Shown: one piece after another, positions 11,201 to 27,972 of the stretch
Layout: each line of letters starts with the position of its first letter
Numbering within the stretch: the first letter of the stretch is position 1
Assembly (NCBI GenBank): GCA_002189035.1
Contig: NEEC01000016.1
Location: 186,001 to 250,000 of the forward strand
DNA: 64,000 nt
Source: Utricularia gibba
Lineage: Eukaryota; Streptophyta; Magnoliopsida; Lamiales; Lentibulariaceae
Direction of reading: 5' to 3'
The notes under the pieces: generated by a model
Database searches by the model: none
What the model saw: only the letters and a program-made list of their open reading frames with translations
What the model was told of the DNA's origin: nothing
Translations under genes and position numbers: made by a program

Positions 11201-12671
11201 AGTTTGCAATGGCTTCAAACACATTAGTGCATGATATATCGCAATCATAATTAGCATACATATCAGTTGCGAACATGGGCTGTCTGCAAAGGTCAATAAG
11301 AGCTTCCATGGCAACTTCTTGTTGTTGGTATGAAGCTCCATGCTTACCTTGGGCAACCCTCAACAGAACACCAGAAATAAAAGCCTCAAGCTGTAGTTTT
11401 AATTTAGTGCGAAGATGATGATAGAGATTGAGAACTATACTGCACACTGTTGAAAGAATAAGAGGGCTCATTGACAAACCAAACTGCATTAGGTTGCAGA
11501 ACAGATCTTCCTGTATAATAGCCAATAACTTAGGATGGTTCCCAAGAGAGGGGCCGCTTAATTCTATTGCAGAATTAATCAAGCCGAGAGCAAACAGAGG
11601 GACATCTTCAACATATGCGATCGGATTTGATCTTGAACTAATTTCAATGTTCTCCATCACATTTAATAGGGAGCACAAGAAGTGAAGAATTTCGATTGCC
11701 GCAGGGAGACCATACGGATCCATCATGGAAGAATTACCAATAAAGGAGCCATCATCACCATCACCAGACTCATTCTTTTTTTCATATTCTGCAACATGAA
11801 AGCCATCAATATGCAGCTCTGTTTTGACAGAGTGATTTTGAACTGTTTCCACATCCTGCAAGGATATTTTCATTAATTGTAAAAAGCTTAACTCATCATG
11901 CGCAAGAGGGCAATTTGCATGCTAGTTACTGCTTACCTCTATTTTGGGATATCTATCTCGACGGGTTATGTCTTCCATTCCATCATGAAAGTAAGGAAGG
12001 CGCAAAAAAATACACCTTACAAGTTCATGCATTGTGTGTCGGGATGTCCTTTGTAGCAGTTCACTTTTAGAGCTTGCCTGATGAACAATACGAAAACAAG
12101 CATTAACTATGCTGCATACATGATGATTGCTTAAACTATTAGACGCTTGACTTTTCATGCAAGCCAAGAGAACTTGAAGAATCTTCATCAGGACAACTTC
12201 CTCAGATGCTGGATCTGTAACTTCAAAGCGACAACTCGTTACAGCATCCACAATTAGATGTAAAGCACTATCCACATTCACAGTTCTCGAATCAAGAATC
12301 TGTAGGTTTAAGATTTTATAAATGGATGACAGAGCAACTCCAGTGATGGGTGCACCAGTTTCATCAGATTTAATGATATCCAAAAATGGCTGGATGTATA
12401 GAACTGGATCAACAGTATACCAATGGCTTTGCCACAAAAAGATCTTCTTGCGAAGCTCCTTGAAAGATACTATGAGAGAATGCTCTAGCTGTTCATCATC
12501 AGCACCATATTGAACTCCCCATCTAACGTTTCGCCTCATTACAGCCAAAACTGCACCAATTTCTGAATTCACCATGCAGGCTAAAGCACCACCGGAGGGC
12601 CTGAATGGACACTCAGGCTTCTCCAACACCCCATTAACTTTGCTCTGCTGGGGTGTCGATCTCATATCCAT
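8268..12671 (-). CDS. GNL1: GNOM-LIKE 1 ARF guanine-nucleotide exchange factor
   Basis: Large GBF-type ARF-GEF that activates ARF GTPases on Golgi membranes to drive COPI traffic. Two coding exons, 12671-11937 and 11855-8268, are joined in phase 0 and give 1440 residues, close to the family's 1440-1450. An N-terminal DCB-type region (SEIGAVLAVMRRNVRWG, ADDEQLEHSLI) is followed by HUS motifs, the Sec7 domain around residues 530-740 (FRLPGESQKIHRVLEAF with catalytic Glu639; SYSLIMLNTDQHN) and the HDS regions. Sequence choices such as ENLTDELLKSLQLVLKL and LLKNTLLVMKASGILVP fit GNL1 better than GNOM. Met677 occupies the position whose side chain sets brefeldin A sensitivity. A 5' UTR intron seems to run from a donor near 13498 to just before the ATG. 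The 3.6 kb second exon is fully open, so the gene looks intact. Confidence 0.93.
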
Positions 12672-14193
12672 CTTGCTTGGAGATCCACCAGGAAAAAATG
12701 GATTTCACCCTTAAAAGCTGATGAAGAAAATCCAACAGAAATTAATGAAATGACATTAATGTTACAAAAAAAGGGGGGAAGTAACAACTTGGAGCGTAGA
12801 TAACAAAAGATTAGGAAAACCCAAAATAAAGCAATAAAAGACAAATGTTGCCTAAATCTTGACATATGAATACGAAACATTACACATTATATCAGCAAAC
12901 AGAAAAAACCCATTCGATTTAATCACCAAAATAAGGACTTATTCCAAACACGAACATGAGGGACTTATTCCTCTAAACTGTTTTTTTCGGGCGTTACAAT
13001 TGGACTTGTTGACATCACTCAAAAGGGAAAGATGGGATATAGAATGGGTAGGTGCTTTTTAAGTTGCTTGTCTAGTCCCATTGATAACAGAACTACAGAC
13101 ACCAACAGAACTATGATCTCGCAGATGAGCACCGATCCAGGAAATGCTTGCAAAATATGCATCATATATAACAGGAAAATTAAACTTAATTATCGGCTGT
13201 CACCACCCACATAAAAGAAATCATCATAGTAGAAGTGTAATTTTAAAGTTCGAGATTCAATAACTCACCCGATCCAACAATCACATCCAGCTACATTTCG
13301 CCCGCCCACACCCAACACTAAACAACCAAGTAAAAAGATCCAAGAATTAAAACGCAAGATCCAAAGCAAACACATCACCAAAATAGGGAGAAGAGGATGA
13401 CTATATTTGGAATCATCAAGCATGATTATCGTCAAACAATCTACAGTGTTAACCAGAGTCTTCCCGAATCAAAGCATGTGAAAATGTAAAGACAATTACC
13501 AGTGTGAATACCGATCCACAGAGTTATTCTCCGTCGAACGCTCTGCCTGCGGCGAGAGAGGACAAGAGTTGACCCTTCGAATTAAAGAAACTAAAATGGT
13601 CAAGAACCCGATGTGAGCTCCTCGTTCTGGCGCTGTAACTAAGCCAAGCCTGTACGTTATACGTAAATTAACAACGCTGTCACCGTACGTGCGCTTTTCC
13701 CGTATTTGAGCCCGCCGCCTACGCTTTATCTCTTGGGCCGCGCATAGGCCCAATCGGCTACCTCGGGGCACTTGCTCTTCTTTATTGCCTTGCCTTTCTA
13801 GATTTCAAACATTACCTTTGATAAGAAATTAAGTGTCGAGTTGAGTCAACAAGGCTTATTATATTTATATCTATGGAACTAGAAAACATGCAACAGTGAC
13901 TACAAACACCTAAATCCACCCTCGTAGGAGGGTCAGAGAACTTAAGTTTTCATGGGTTTCAAGAGGGCGGGGGCACAGCCACATGTAACATCATGACACA
14001 GAGTAGAAGCTGACAGACAGAAGCCAATTCTGCTAGGAAGCCACAAAAATGTAGGCTTCTTCAATTCACATGCATTGTTTCTTTATTTTTTTTCCACCCT
14101 GTGGAGAGAAGAACTGGCTTCCACCTGCTGGCATTAGTCTCGTATATACAACAAACTCCTTACCAACCATGCTTCTTTGCGACAGGGAGCCTG
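12672..14193. other. GNL1 leader intron and promoter; SnRK1 3' flank
   Basis: On the minus strand a donor (CTG|GTAATT) near 13498 suggests a noncoding first exon at roughly 13499-13570 and a leader intron of about 0.8 kb. The GNL1 promoter lies to the right of that, and the SnRK1 3' UTR reaches in from 14193. No extra gene is seen. Confidence 0.5.
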
Positions 14194-18702
<4,509 letters not shown>

Positions 18703-20294
18703 TCATATCACGATTTGCCCTTGTTTCCGGCACAGAGTCGCCGGCCTCTGATTGGTGCCTCCGGAATTTTGAGGCCTCACATGGTGAGGATCTGCCTGGC
18801 TACTGTGCTTCCCAGTTGGGATATCGTGATTGTGCTTCCCCTCGTATGTAGTAGTCACATCCCTTGTGTCTGATGTAGCTCGTTCCACATGCTTCCGAAC
18901 ATTACAACCAGCGTATGTGCATCTGTAGTAGCTCCTGCAGAAGAAACCCAACATGAACCTGGATGAGATTGATGCCAAGGTAGAACTAGAAACCATGCTA
19001 TGTATCCTGCTCTTTCCACCCATTTTACAGTGATGCTGCTTAAATAAGGCACCTTGGATGTGTTTTCCCCTTCACTACTTTCTGTCCGTACTTTCTCCAT
19101 CTATATCCATCGTCCAGAAGATCAACCTCACTCCTCGTCTGCACAACAATTTTGTACTCTGTAGAGGTTCGTGGGGCAGGTTTTTCGAGTTCCACATTTC
19201 TGCAAGACAAATCAAACGAGCTTTCATGGATTAAAAGAGAGAAGCATCGGATGAAAAGTTAGGCACAGTGGCCTACCTTCTCTTTGCATCAGGTATGTCT
19301 CCCTCTTCGTCATCTGGTACAACTACAGACTCTTTGCTCTCATTTTTATTATCAGCCACAGAATGTGAGTCGAATGCTTCCTGACCAACCAAAGGCATGG
19401 ATTTGCTCTGCGCAGGATCTTTTCCTCGTTTGCTTGACTGGGGAGGATCATGATTGTGCTGCCCTTTGTATATAATCTCCGAGATGGAGCCATCTGTTGA
19501 TGTTTCCACTTTCTTCCTCACAGGGCAATCAGCATGTGAACATCTGTAGTAGCTCCTGGGGCATTCCCTGGCCTTCACATTCTTCTGCCCGTACTTCCTC
19601 CAGTTGTAGCCATCGTCACCTGGATTTCCGAGTTCGGCTTTCACCGCAGGCGCTTTCATCTCAGGTTGAATTCCATCATATGACTCAATTTTCATAGCTT
19701 CTGCTTCTGGTAGGCTTGGGAAGGCATCATATGAAGGCGATGATGGTGGGTGCTGCTGAATTTGCATCTGAGTGCAGGAATCATTCAAGGCAGCTTGAGC
19801 AGTGACAAATGCGAGAGCTTGCTGGTGAGAGATAGCAAAAGGGCTCTGCGTGGATTCAAGGACTCAAGGTTTTAAGCTGATCCCCAAATGGATTACAAGA
19901 TTCACACAAAGCAGGAAACTGACCTGAAGCGGAGATAAAAGCCCCGGAGAGGGAAGCAACCCAGAGGGCGTCGGCGTCATACCAGATGGAATCATCAACA
20001 GATGGCTCAGACTGTCGGCCGACGGCGCCACCGCCAAGCTCGTCGGCCGGTTTCGCTTATAACCCCCACCTCCCCCGCCGCCGCTCTGTCCATCCGCCCC
20101 CTTATCTCCACCCGTCTCCCCCGGCGTCACACCCCGTGGCGTAGCTTCAGAAAAGAAGCTCGAAAGCAGGGTCAACGGACCTGGGCTGAACCCGAGTCCC
20201 CAAACTCGTATCCGAAAAAGGATTCCACGGGAGCCGGCGGCGGGACCAGGATGGACGCCGGCTTCGGCCTCCGAGCTTCTTCACCCCCATCCAT
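18703..20294 (-). CDS. Group I WRKY transcription factor (WRKY3/4-like), frame broken in exon 1
   Basis: Nuclear W-box-binding factor with two WRKY domains. Exons: 20294-19924, 19845-19277, 19199-19053 and 18934-18703. The N-terminal region has [16 protein letters not shown] and, across the first splice, [19 protein letters not shown], as in WRKY3/4-type proteins. Domain 1 (exon 2) has WRKYGQK plus a C2H2 finger (CSHADC...HNH). Domain 2, split by the typical group I intron, has [15 protein letters not shown] and CTYAGC...HNH; its next residues read KGKTHPR instead of the usual KGNPNPR. The natural ATG (20294) reads [14 protein letters not shown] and then hits a stop, whereas all conserved sequence lies one frame away. 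One more T (minus strand) in the five-base run at 20215-20219 would join them. It is either an assembly error or a recent frameshift; the rest of the gene is intact. Confidence 0.85.
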
Positions 20295-21398
20295 GGCTTC
20301 TCCTTGTCCCTCAGTTCCAGAATTCTGCCATGAAACTTAATATCTCCCCTCCTGAGCAAGCATCTCGGCAAGGGAAGGCAGCAATCATGTAGAGGCCTTC
20401 GAGAGGGGTAAAAATCCTGATCCCATGTGCGTTTCTTCGCATTGTTTATGCCCGCAAGTTGGATTAAAAGATGGATCAAGTAGGCCAAGGTGAGGTACAA
20501 CCCGGGGGGCCGACCGGGTGCGAGTTTGCAATCACGCAGGGTGAAGCAACTGACACCCATTACCTCACATCAACCGCCATCAATGAACCCTTGGGTTGCT
20601 TCACCCCCTACGCCTTTGCAAAATCTTGTCTTCTTTATTTCCTTAACAACTTCCTCGACAAAAATGACAATAACAAAGACCTGTAATTAATTACTTGATC
20701 TATTTGTGTAAAAAATGAATGTTCAATGGACATGCCCATGCTGTCAAATGATGGAGCGCATCATTTTGTTTACCATTAATATCGAAAAAAATAATATTTT
20801 TTATATTATATTTTATTTACCATTCTTCAATTCTATGAAAATCATTTATTAAATAATTGCGGATACATGTTTTAAATTCTGATTCAGTTAAAAAGTAAAA
20901 TTATTTGAATTAATATACTTTATTATTAAAAACAATAATTGATTTAAATAACTTTAAAAAATTCATTATCATATTTATTGAAGAAGATAGAATTTATAAA
21001 CTACATTATCATTATATTTAGTACTTTAAATTAGTAAGAATGAATAATTTATCCATTTTAATCTTTAAATAACTATATAAAATATATGCTACTAATTAGA
21101 ATTACATATTTCTAACTATTTTTATTATTAAAAAATAAAAAATGTATATTTATTGATAAAAAAAATTATCACTTAGAATCAATTGGTCCCCGTGTTTTTT
21201 TTTCTTTTTTTGCCTTTTTTTGTGAAGCTAAGTAGTGTGTTGATTTGGAGCAAGGCCTCCCTCTCCTCGCAACGATTGTGTTATGTTTTTTTTCAAGATA
21301 CAATCAATAATAGAAGTGGCTGCAAATCTGCGACGTGGCCTTGAACCAGATAAAAAAAAGGTCGATGACTGTCTTATTGACTCAGCAACAGAAATTTC
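20295..21398. other. Divergent promoter region, WRKY / UPF0301 gene
   Basis: About 1.1 kb between two divergently transcribed genes. The middle (20690-21170) is very AT-rich with T and A runs and no coding signal. Both 5' UTRs fall here. No separate gene is supported. Confidence 0.5.
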
Positions 21399-22486
21399 AT
21401 GGAGGCTGCTTCAAATTTTTGTGGTTCCACTTCAACCTCATCCATCACCTCTGGCCTAAAGCGACAATCTCTTCTACAAAAAGTGCCAACAAGTTGGTCG
21501 ACACCACCACCAGCTGCAGGATCCATGGAAGCCGGAAGCTTTCTTTCCTCCAATCCCTACACAAAAGCCACTGAAATCCTCCCACTCATCACCCGAAATC
21601 ACCTGTTCCCGGGAAGAAACTCAAGCAGTCACCAAACTAGGAGATCCCCAGTAGTAGCATGTATGTGTAAATTTCAATCTGCATCCCTGCTTCTGAAGGG
21701 AAAGGTCATCATCGATGTTTACTTGACCGTTTTTGTTGGGATTTGTGATTATCTCAAGGTTGCGGATCAGGGGTTCCACCATCGGAAGATGAGGATGGGT
21801 CCGGGCCATCGATTCTGAGATCCGATTGGCGAGCATTCAGAGCAAGATTAGCGGCGAGGGAGCGTTCAGAGGAGTTCTATGCCGGCGCTCAGCTACGAGA
21901 TCCGATTAGCCTGGGAGACAAATGGGCTCACGCTATACACCAACCGGAAAAAGGGTGCCTACTGATCGCGACGGAGAAGCTCGACGGAGTCCACATATTC
22001 GAACGAACCGTTATTCTCCTCCTCTCCGCCGGTGAGATCTACCACACCGGCGTGATCCTCAATCGCCCATCTCTCATGTCTATAAAAGAGACGCGATCCT
22101 CGGCCATGGACGAATCTGGACTGTTCTCCAACCGTCCGCTCTTCTTCGGCGGTCCCGTGGAAGAAGGTATTTTTCTAATAACCCCCGGAAGCGGAAACAG
22201 CGGCAGCCGCATATTTGATGAGGTGATGAAAGGAGTCTACTTCGGGACGAAGGAGAGCGTCGGCGGCGCCGCGAATTTGGTCAAATCAGACATGTTTCAG
22301 ACGGAGGATTTCAGGTTCTTCGACGGATGCTGTGTGTGGGAGAAACAGCAGTTGGCGGAGGAGACTCGGGCCGGGTATTGGGCCCTAGCCGCCTGTAGCC
22401 CCAGTCTTATCAAGGCCCCAAATTTGGGCATTGTCGGGCTCTGGGAAGAGATTAGTGGGCTTCTCGGCCCAAGAAGAGTATGGTAA
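21399..22486 (+). CDS. Plastid UPF0301/DUF179 (AlgH-like) protein
   Basis: Plant member of the bacterial AlgH/UPF0301 family; the molecular function is unknown. Exon 1 (21399-21660) encodes a Ser/Thr/Pro-rich leader of about 87 residues typical of a chloroplast transit peptide. Exon 2, starting at 21759 (or 21771, also in frame), runs to 22486, giving about 329 residues. The family domain occupies roughly the last 190: LGDKWAHAIHQPEKGCLLIA, FERTVILLL, TGVILNRPS, NRPLFFGGPVEEGIFLI, a variable loop, and EDFRFFDGCCVWEKQQL then GYWALAACSP. Those blocks match the GGPV and RFFxGCxxWxxGQL elements of the family. The gene is divergent from the WRKY gene. I infer plastid import but nothing about substrate. 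Confidence 0.88.
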
Positions 22487-25382
22487 TTCCGATCCTCATC
22501 TAAAAAAGCCAGTCCGAGAGAATATACACACTCCCTAAAAAGGAAAACTAATGTAATCTCTTATTCAGCCCAGATTCATTGTACGGCCGACTCTGCTTGT
22601 AATGAAAGTGGGTGGAGTAAAGAGGCAAATGGGGCATGGGAATCATTAGTGCTAGTGTTTGTCCAAATCAGAGAAACAGTTCCCCATTATTAAAAATCCA
22701 GTATAATTAATCTCCATTTTTACAAAAATAATGATAAATTGATCTCAATTATTTAGAAAAAATGAATTCTATTAAAACGTTAAGTTGTGAATTGTGAAAA
22801 TGGCATTAAATGCACCCCGCCAAGGTAGAGGATAGCGGTATCCCCTCGCCACCCGCCCCCATTAAACAAAATCCCACACATTTATGTGTGTAATAAAATA
22901 TAAATGAGGGGGCTGTTATGCAAATAGGGTAGCTTCAATTATATCTCGAATCTGATGCGCGAGAGGAGAGACCTATCCTATACTATCCTATCATCGCCAT
23001 CATCTATTTCCCAACCCGCAACAACAACAATAGTAGCACTAATACTAATAATAAACTCTGAAAAATAAGATTTAAAAGTGTTACGTCCGTACAACAAAGA
23101 TGGGATGGGATGGATGCGTATTGACCCAGGATTGGGATTGGGATTGGGATTGAGTTTTGCAGTGCATATTTTGGTTGTCCAAATCAGGGGCGTGGGAGGG
23201 GCGATGATGGACCAGGGAGGGAGGGAGCATTGAAAGTAGGGCGTTCAGCCATCAGTTTTCCAGCCATTTATGGCTTCCATCTAACCCTTGACTCCTCGTC
23301 CTTTTTTTTTTCTTAGTTTCATATGGAACAAACAATTAGGTTCATGTTTTATGATTATTTAAAATTGTCAAATTTGTTCATTTTTTTTAAGTTAATTGAA
23401 TTCAAATGATTGAAAAGTATTTATAACTTGATCGTCATTAATGAATGTATTATTAGCCAAAACATGTAAGATTGTATATTTTTGAAAATGTATTATCATC
23501 AAATAAAAATGTCATACTTGGATGCAACATTAAGATTATTGAGATCACAATCGAATATAGATTTCATTTATATTCATTCCTTTATACTATTCAAACAAAA
23601 AATAATATTAATCAAATCAAATATAATTTAAATATGAATTGTTTGTTCATTATGCAGTTCAAATAGAGAAACAAATGAAAAATACAAATCCAAAATATAT
23701 TTATTATTTTATTTTATTTTTTAATACTTAAATGCCTGCTCATGCTCATGCAACCGAGTATTATGTTTTTATGTACAAAATTAATATTGATGGGTCTAAA
23801 AATCTCTTTTCCTTATTAAATTAATAATCGAATTAGAGGTTGGTTATAGCACAAAATTTACATACCCATAATAAATATTTAATTATTCTCTAGGATATGA
23901 CGTCATTATGCATCTCGCTATTAAAAGATTTATTTATCTTAATATTTTATTTTGCAAGTATCAAAATCCGGCCATCACCTCCGTTCCGTTCCGTCGGCAA
24001 CGAACCCAACGCGGTGCGCCCGTTGCAATAAATATCGGATCCGGTTGGGTCCGCATCTATTTTTATTTCAAACCAACGAGACAACTAGTTCCAGTCGGCT
24101 TTAATGACTCCCATTTAATAATTATTTTCTGCTTTTTAATAATTCAAAGCACTCATATGGTTTCATTTTTGAAAACAAAATAACGTATTTATCTATTTTT
24201 AATTAAAATGAAATGCATGAAATTATTAATTAAAATGGATGATGTCATTTTGGGGTCAAAACAGTATAATATAATAGTCTGGGACGGAAATCGAAATTTT
24301 TTTAAATATAACTATGTCTGATGTCAAATTTAATAAATAGAAAAATAGAAAAAGAAAAGAAAGGCAAGGAGGGGAGGGAGCCCAAAGAACATGGAGGAAG
24401 GGGGAGGTAATAAATGCCGCTGCCTTTTCACTTCCTAAAAACTAAGAAAATCTTCATCATTCTTACCGTAGATTTTATGCCTCTCTGCTATTGTTGCTGT
24501 TGGTTGTTTTTCCTTTTCAAAGCGTACTGGATACTGAGACCCAACTTTGTTATGGAAAGAAATGATTTTGATTCCTAGAGTGTGGAGGAAGAAGATATGG
24601 TGAGCCCACACACTTGTTGACAAAAATATCCAACTCATTGTTGTTTACGAAGCATTTCTTCTTCTTCGTCTTCATGTTTTTGTGCTGCACGTAGAGCAAG
24701 AGAGAGAGTGAGAGAGATCTTTGTTACCCTGGATCTCCTTCCCTCTTTGTTTTTTGTTTTTTCTTAGACGTCTAGTATTTGATCGACAAATAGATTCTCT
24801 TTTCTGGGTAAGCTTTTTCTTCTCCAATGGCGGAGATGTAAAGATTGCCGCTTTATTTACTTTTTTTTTTCAATAATCTGGATCGAATTCCGGGATTTTT
24901 TTACTGTCGGAGATTTTCTAGTCTTTTTCTCTTATACTTGTTGACTCTGTTGATTTGTTTTTCTGGAGAAGGAGCTGGGTCTGAGATAATTCATGTTTTC
25001 CATTTTTATTTTGTTCCTCTTGTTTCACTTCAGATTATTCTACTGAGAAACCATCTTCTTCTTGTTCATGTGATTTCTGCTCAACCCAGAGTTAGATTCG
25101 TGTATTTATACAGATAGGCATGCTTGAATTTGAATCTTGTTATGGAAAATGAACTCATTTGAGGTCAACTTGGCAAAGCCCTGTGGAAACTGAAAACTGT
25201 CTCTTTTTTTCCTGTAATTTTCATGCACAGATTAGTGAGTTATACGTATCTTTCTCTGATGTCAAGGTCAGGTAGACTTCGGGTATGTTCTGTTGTTCTC
25301 CTTGCTGGTTCAGCCAATCTTGGGAACTACCATACAAGCGAATACCATTGATTAATCTTGAGGAGGCAACTACAATGGCCTA
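22487..25382. other. AT-rich intergenic DNA and DUF863 leader
   Basis: No protein gene is supported between 22487 and about 24650. From about 24690 the sequence becomes a typical 5' UTR: a GA-rich stretch, CT-rich runs and a splice donor (GGGTAAGC near 24806). This is probably the leader and leader intron of the DUF863 gene. Short tandem GGATTG units lie at 23129-23152. Confidence 0.5.
23129..23152. repeat. (GGATTG)n short tandem repeat
   Basis: Four head-to-tail GGATTG units, just after GGGAT repeats near 23100. Simple-sequence DNA in an intergenic region. Confidence 0.8.
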
Positions 25383-27624
25383 ATGTTTTTGTATCACGAG
25401 AATCAGGCGATGAATGGCCAGAATCTTGGATCATTCTCATCATGGATTTTCAGAAACGGCGTTTTAGGAAATGATAGTTTGAAGATGAGGGAAACCATCC
25501 TCGAGCATGAATCAGTATTTAGAAATCAGGTAATGTGCTGGTTTGATTTCTTTCCCCAGTTTTCGTATTTTTGATGCTAACCATTCCATACCTTCTACTC
25601 TATTCAGCTCCTGGAGCTTCACCGTCTCTATGGAAGACAGAAGGAGCTGATGGATGAGATAAGGAGAGTAGATGATAGGCATCTGGTGCAAGAAAAATTT
25701 CCACTAGTGCCTCAAGCTTCCTATGATGGAGACACTGGACTGTCTCTTCGTACGGTTCATAGACCACCATGTAATGTCAATGCGGTGACTCTTGATCTGG
25801 TATCAAAAGGGTTTCCCCAAAATCCAAGCTTTACTGTGCAGCGGAAAGAAAGCACCCAAAGGCATCTGCCCTGCACCTTTGCTGGTAAGCATGTGAAAGT
25901 TTGTCCTATTGCTTGTTTCATGTATCTCAAAGCCAATCCTGGGTGCGTTTGGTTTGCTTTCTGGTTCTTCGATGTGCTTCCCATGCTCACTTTAGTCTCA
26001 TTGCATGTGATCAGAGAAAAATGCATGGTTGGACCGTAGTTGTAAAGGAGAGATATTTCCCGGGAAGCCATCTGCACTCCAATCCCAAAATGCAGAACCT
26101 TGTCGGAAAAGGAAATTATTTGGAGTTGAAATTCCTGAAGCAAATGACGCTTCTGGAGATGACAGGCATGGTGTGTCCATGAGCAACATGAAAGGTGGAA
26201 ATCATCAAGGAAGCCACTGTTTTACCTCGTGGACTTTTAATTCTTTGATGGCAAATAGTGAGCTTGAAGGAGCTGCAGGAAAAGATGGCAGCAATGAGCA
26301 ATCTTGCTGGTCACTGGGATGTTCTTCGATTAGCTCGAATACGTTCAGAGTTCCGTTTCACAAGGAAGAAGGTCGGACACAGTATGATGAGAATGTTAAT
26401 TCAAAGCCTGCTGAGAAGTTGCCTTGGTTCCTTAGAAAGTTTAATGAACATGATGATATGATAAAGGGAATGAAGAGTTCTTACTTCATGAACCTGGAAT
26501 CCTTGCAGCAGTGTAAACATAGTTTTTTCAAGAAAGCTGAGCCGCAGGACATGAACCTCAAAAATGTAGTAGTCCCAGATGAATCAGCTGCTTCACATGC
26601 TGAGAATGCTCCCGAGAAACATTGTGGCTTGATGATCGCGGCTATAAATGCCTCCATTCCTGAGAGGATGCGAACAAAAGCAGATAAAGACGACAACCAG
26701 CCAACCAAAGTTCTTATCTCTGGTTCTGGTGGTAAAGATGGTCAAGATTGGAACACTTGTACGTCTGACTTGAGGCACCAGATTGATTTGAACTTGTCCT
26801 TGGATGAGGAAGACTCTCCGGTTGTGCACAGTCTCACAACCATGGTAAGAATCGCAGCTACAGAGATAGATTTGGAGGCACCCATGGTTGACGAGTTTGA
26901 TGCAGATGTATCCACCAAAGAAGCAGGCATCTGTAATGAAGAGTTCGATAGACTTGCTGCCGAAGCCATAATTGCCTTCTCACTGCACAAAGAACAGAGG
27001 TCAGTGGATGTTGATGTCAGTGACCTTTCGGAGGATACATCCTGCAATGATCTCAAATGGTTTGCTGAACTCATTATTTCCGAGTTCGAAAAAACGGCAA
27101 CACCTCAGGCTGACAAAGAATCGATCCCTGAAGGCATGGATCATTTCGAGTTCATGACTTTGAAGCTTGAAGACTGCAAAGGAAAGAACTACGACTATCA
27201 GCCGGTTGTTTTTGACAACGAAAAGGGCAGCGATACTGTCTCAACTAGAACGAGAAGGCAGTCAAGGAGAGGGAAGCCAAGAAAAGACTTCCAGAGAGAC
27301 ATTCTCCCTGGTATGGTTACACTTTCCCGTCTGCAAGTATCAGAGGATCTTCAATCCTTTGAAGAGCTAATGAAAGCTCAAGGGAAAGCTTGGCAGTCGG
27401 GTTTATCACAACGCAGCACGGCGCGGGGCAGTCGAGGAAAAAAACGGACGGTTTCCCCGGATACATCACCAAAAACGAAGCTCATTTGCTCATCTCATGC
27501 ACCACATCAACAGCCCATTTGGCAGCTCCAGGAAAGGAGTTTAACAGGTTGGGGAAAGAAGACCAGGCGGCTGCCAAGACAAAGATGTCCTAATGGTTTT
27601 GTTACATTTCCCATAAAATGCTGA
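25383..27624 (+). CDS. DUF863 family protein with an EAR-like motif
   Basis: Plant-specific DUF863 protein of unknown biochemical role. Three exons (25383-25529, 25608-25884, 26015-27624) give 677 residues, shorter than many family members. The N-terminal signature is RETILEHESVFRNQLLELH followed by RLYGRQKELMDEIRR (about residues 36-68); the C-terminal signature is RRGKPRKDFQRDILPG, then SRLQVSEDLQSFEEL (about 556-595), both typical of the family. Between them lie acidic, Ser-rich, low-conservation regions, plus IDLNLSL, an LxLxL match at residues 400-404, and EEFDRLAAEAIIAFS. The EAR-type motif suggests recruitment of TOPLESS-like corepressors, which is an inference. A two-codon upstream ORF (ATG GCC TAA, 25375-25383) overlaps the start codon by one base. 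The PPR gene follows 348 bases downstream on the same strand. Confidence 0.88.
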
Positions 27625-27972
27625 ATCAGTTGAGGCCAGCTTAAACCAACCCGAGAAAAATGTATTCTTGATTTGATGTAAATTATTGTTGTACTCAGCA
27701 TAGGCCATGCCTAAGTTACCCAGATTCCAAGTTCACCTGAACGTTTGATTGTCTTGAGAAAGCAGCAGTTTTTGCTACTGTTTTTGGAACACAAAAGAGA
27801 AGATTTTCCAGATGAAATCTGGTTTTACCCGAGTTTTGATTGGTTTTAGATCCATGCACAGTTGTGGAATCAATTGAAAAATGTATCTTCATGAAGTTTG
27901 GGCAATGACTTCTATAAGGATAGTGGAATTTGTCAGCGGGATGTTGAGATATCAGCTTACTGAAAAGGCTGC

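Noticed and set aside
25757-26143. 128-codon antisense frame inside the DUF863 gene
   Set aside because: It is a shadow of the sense coding exons, with no independent signal.
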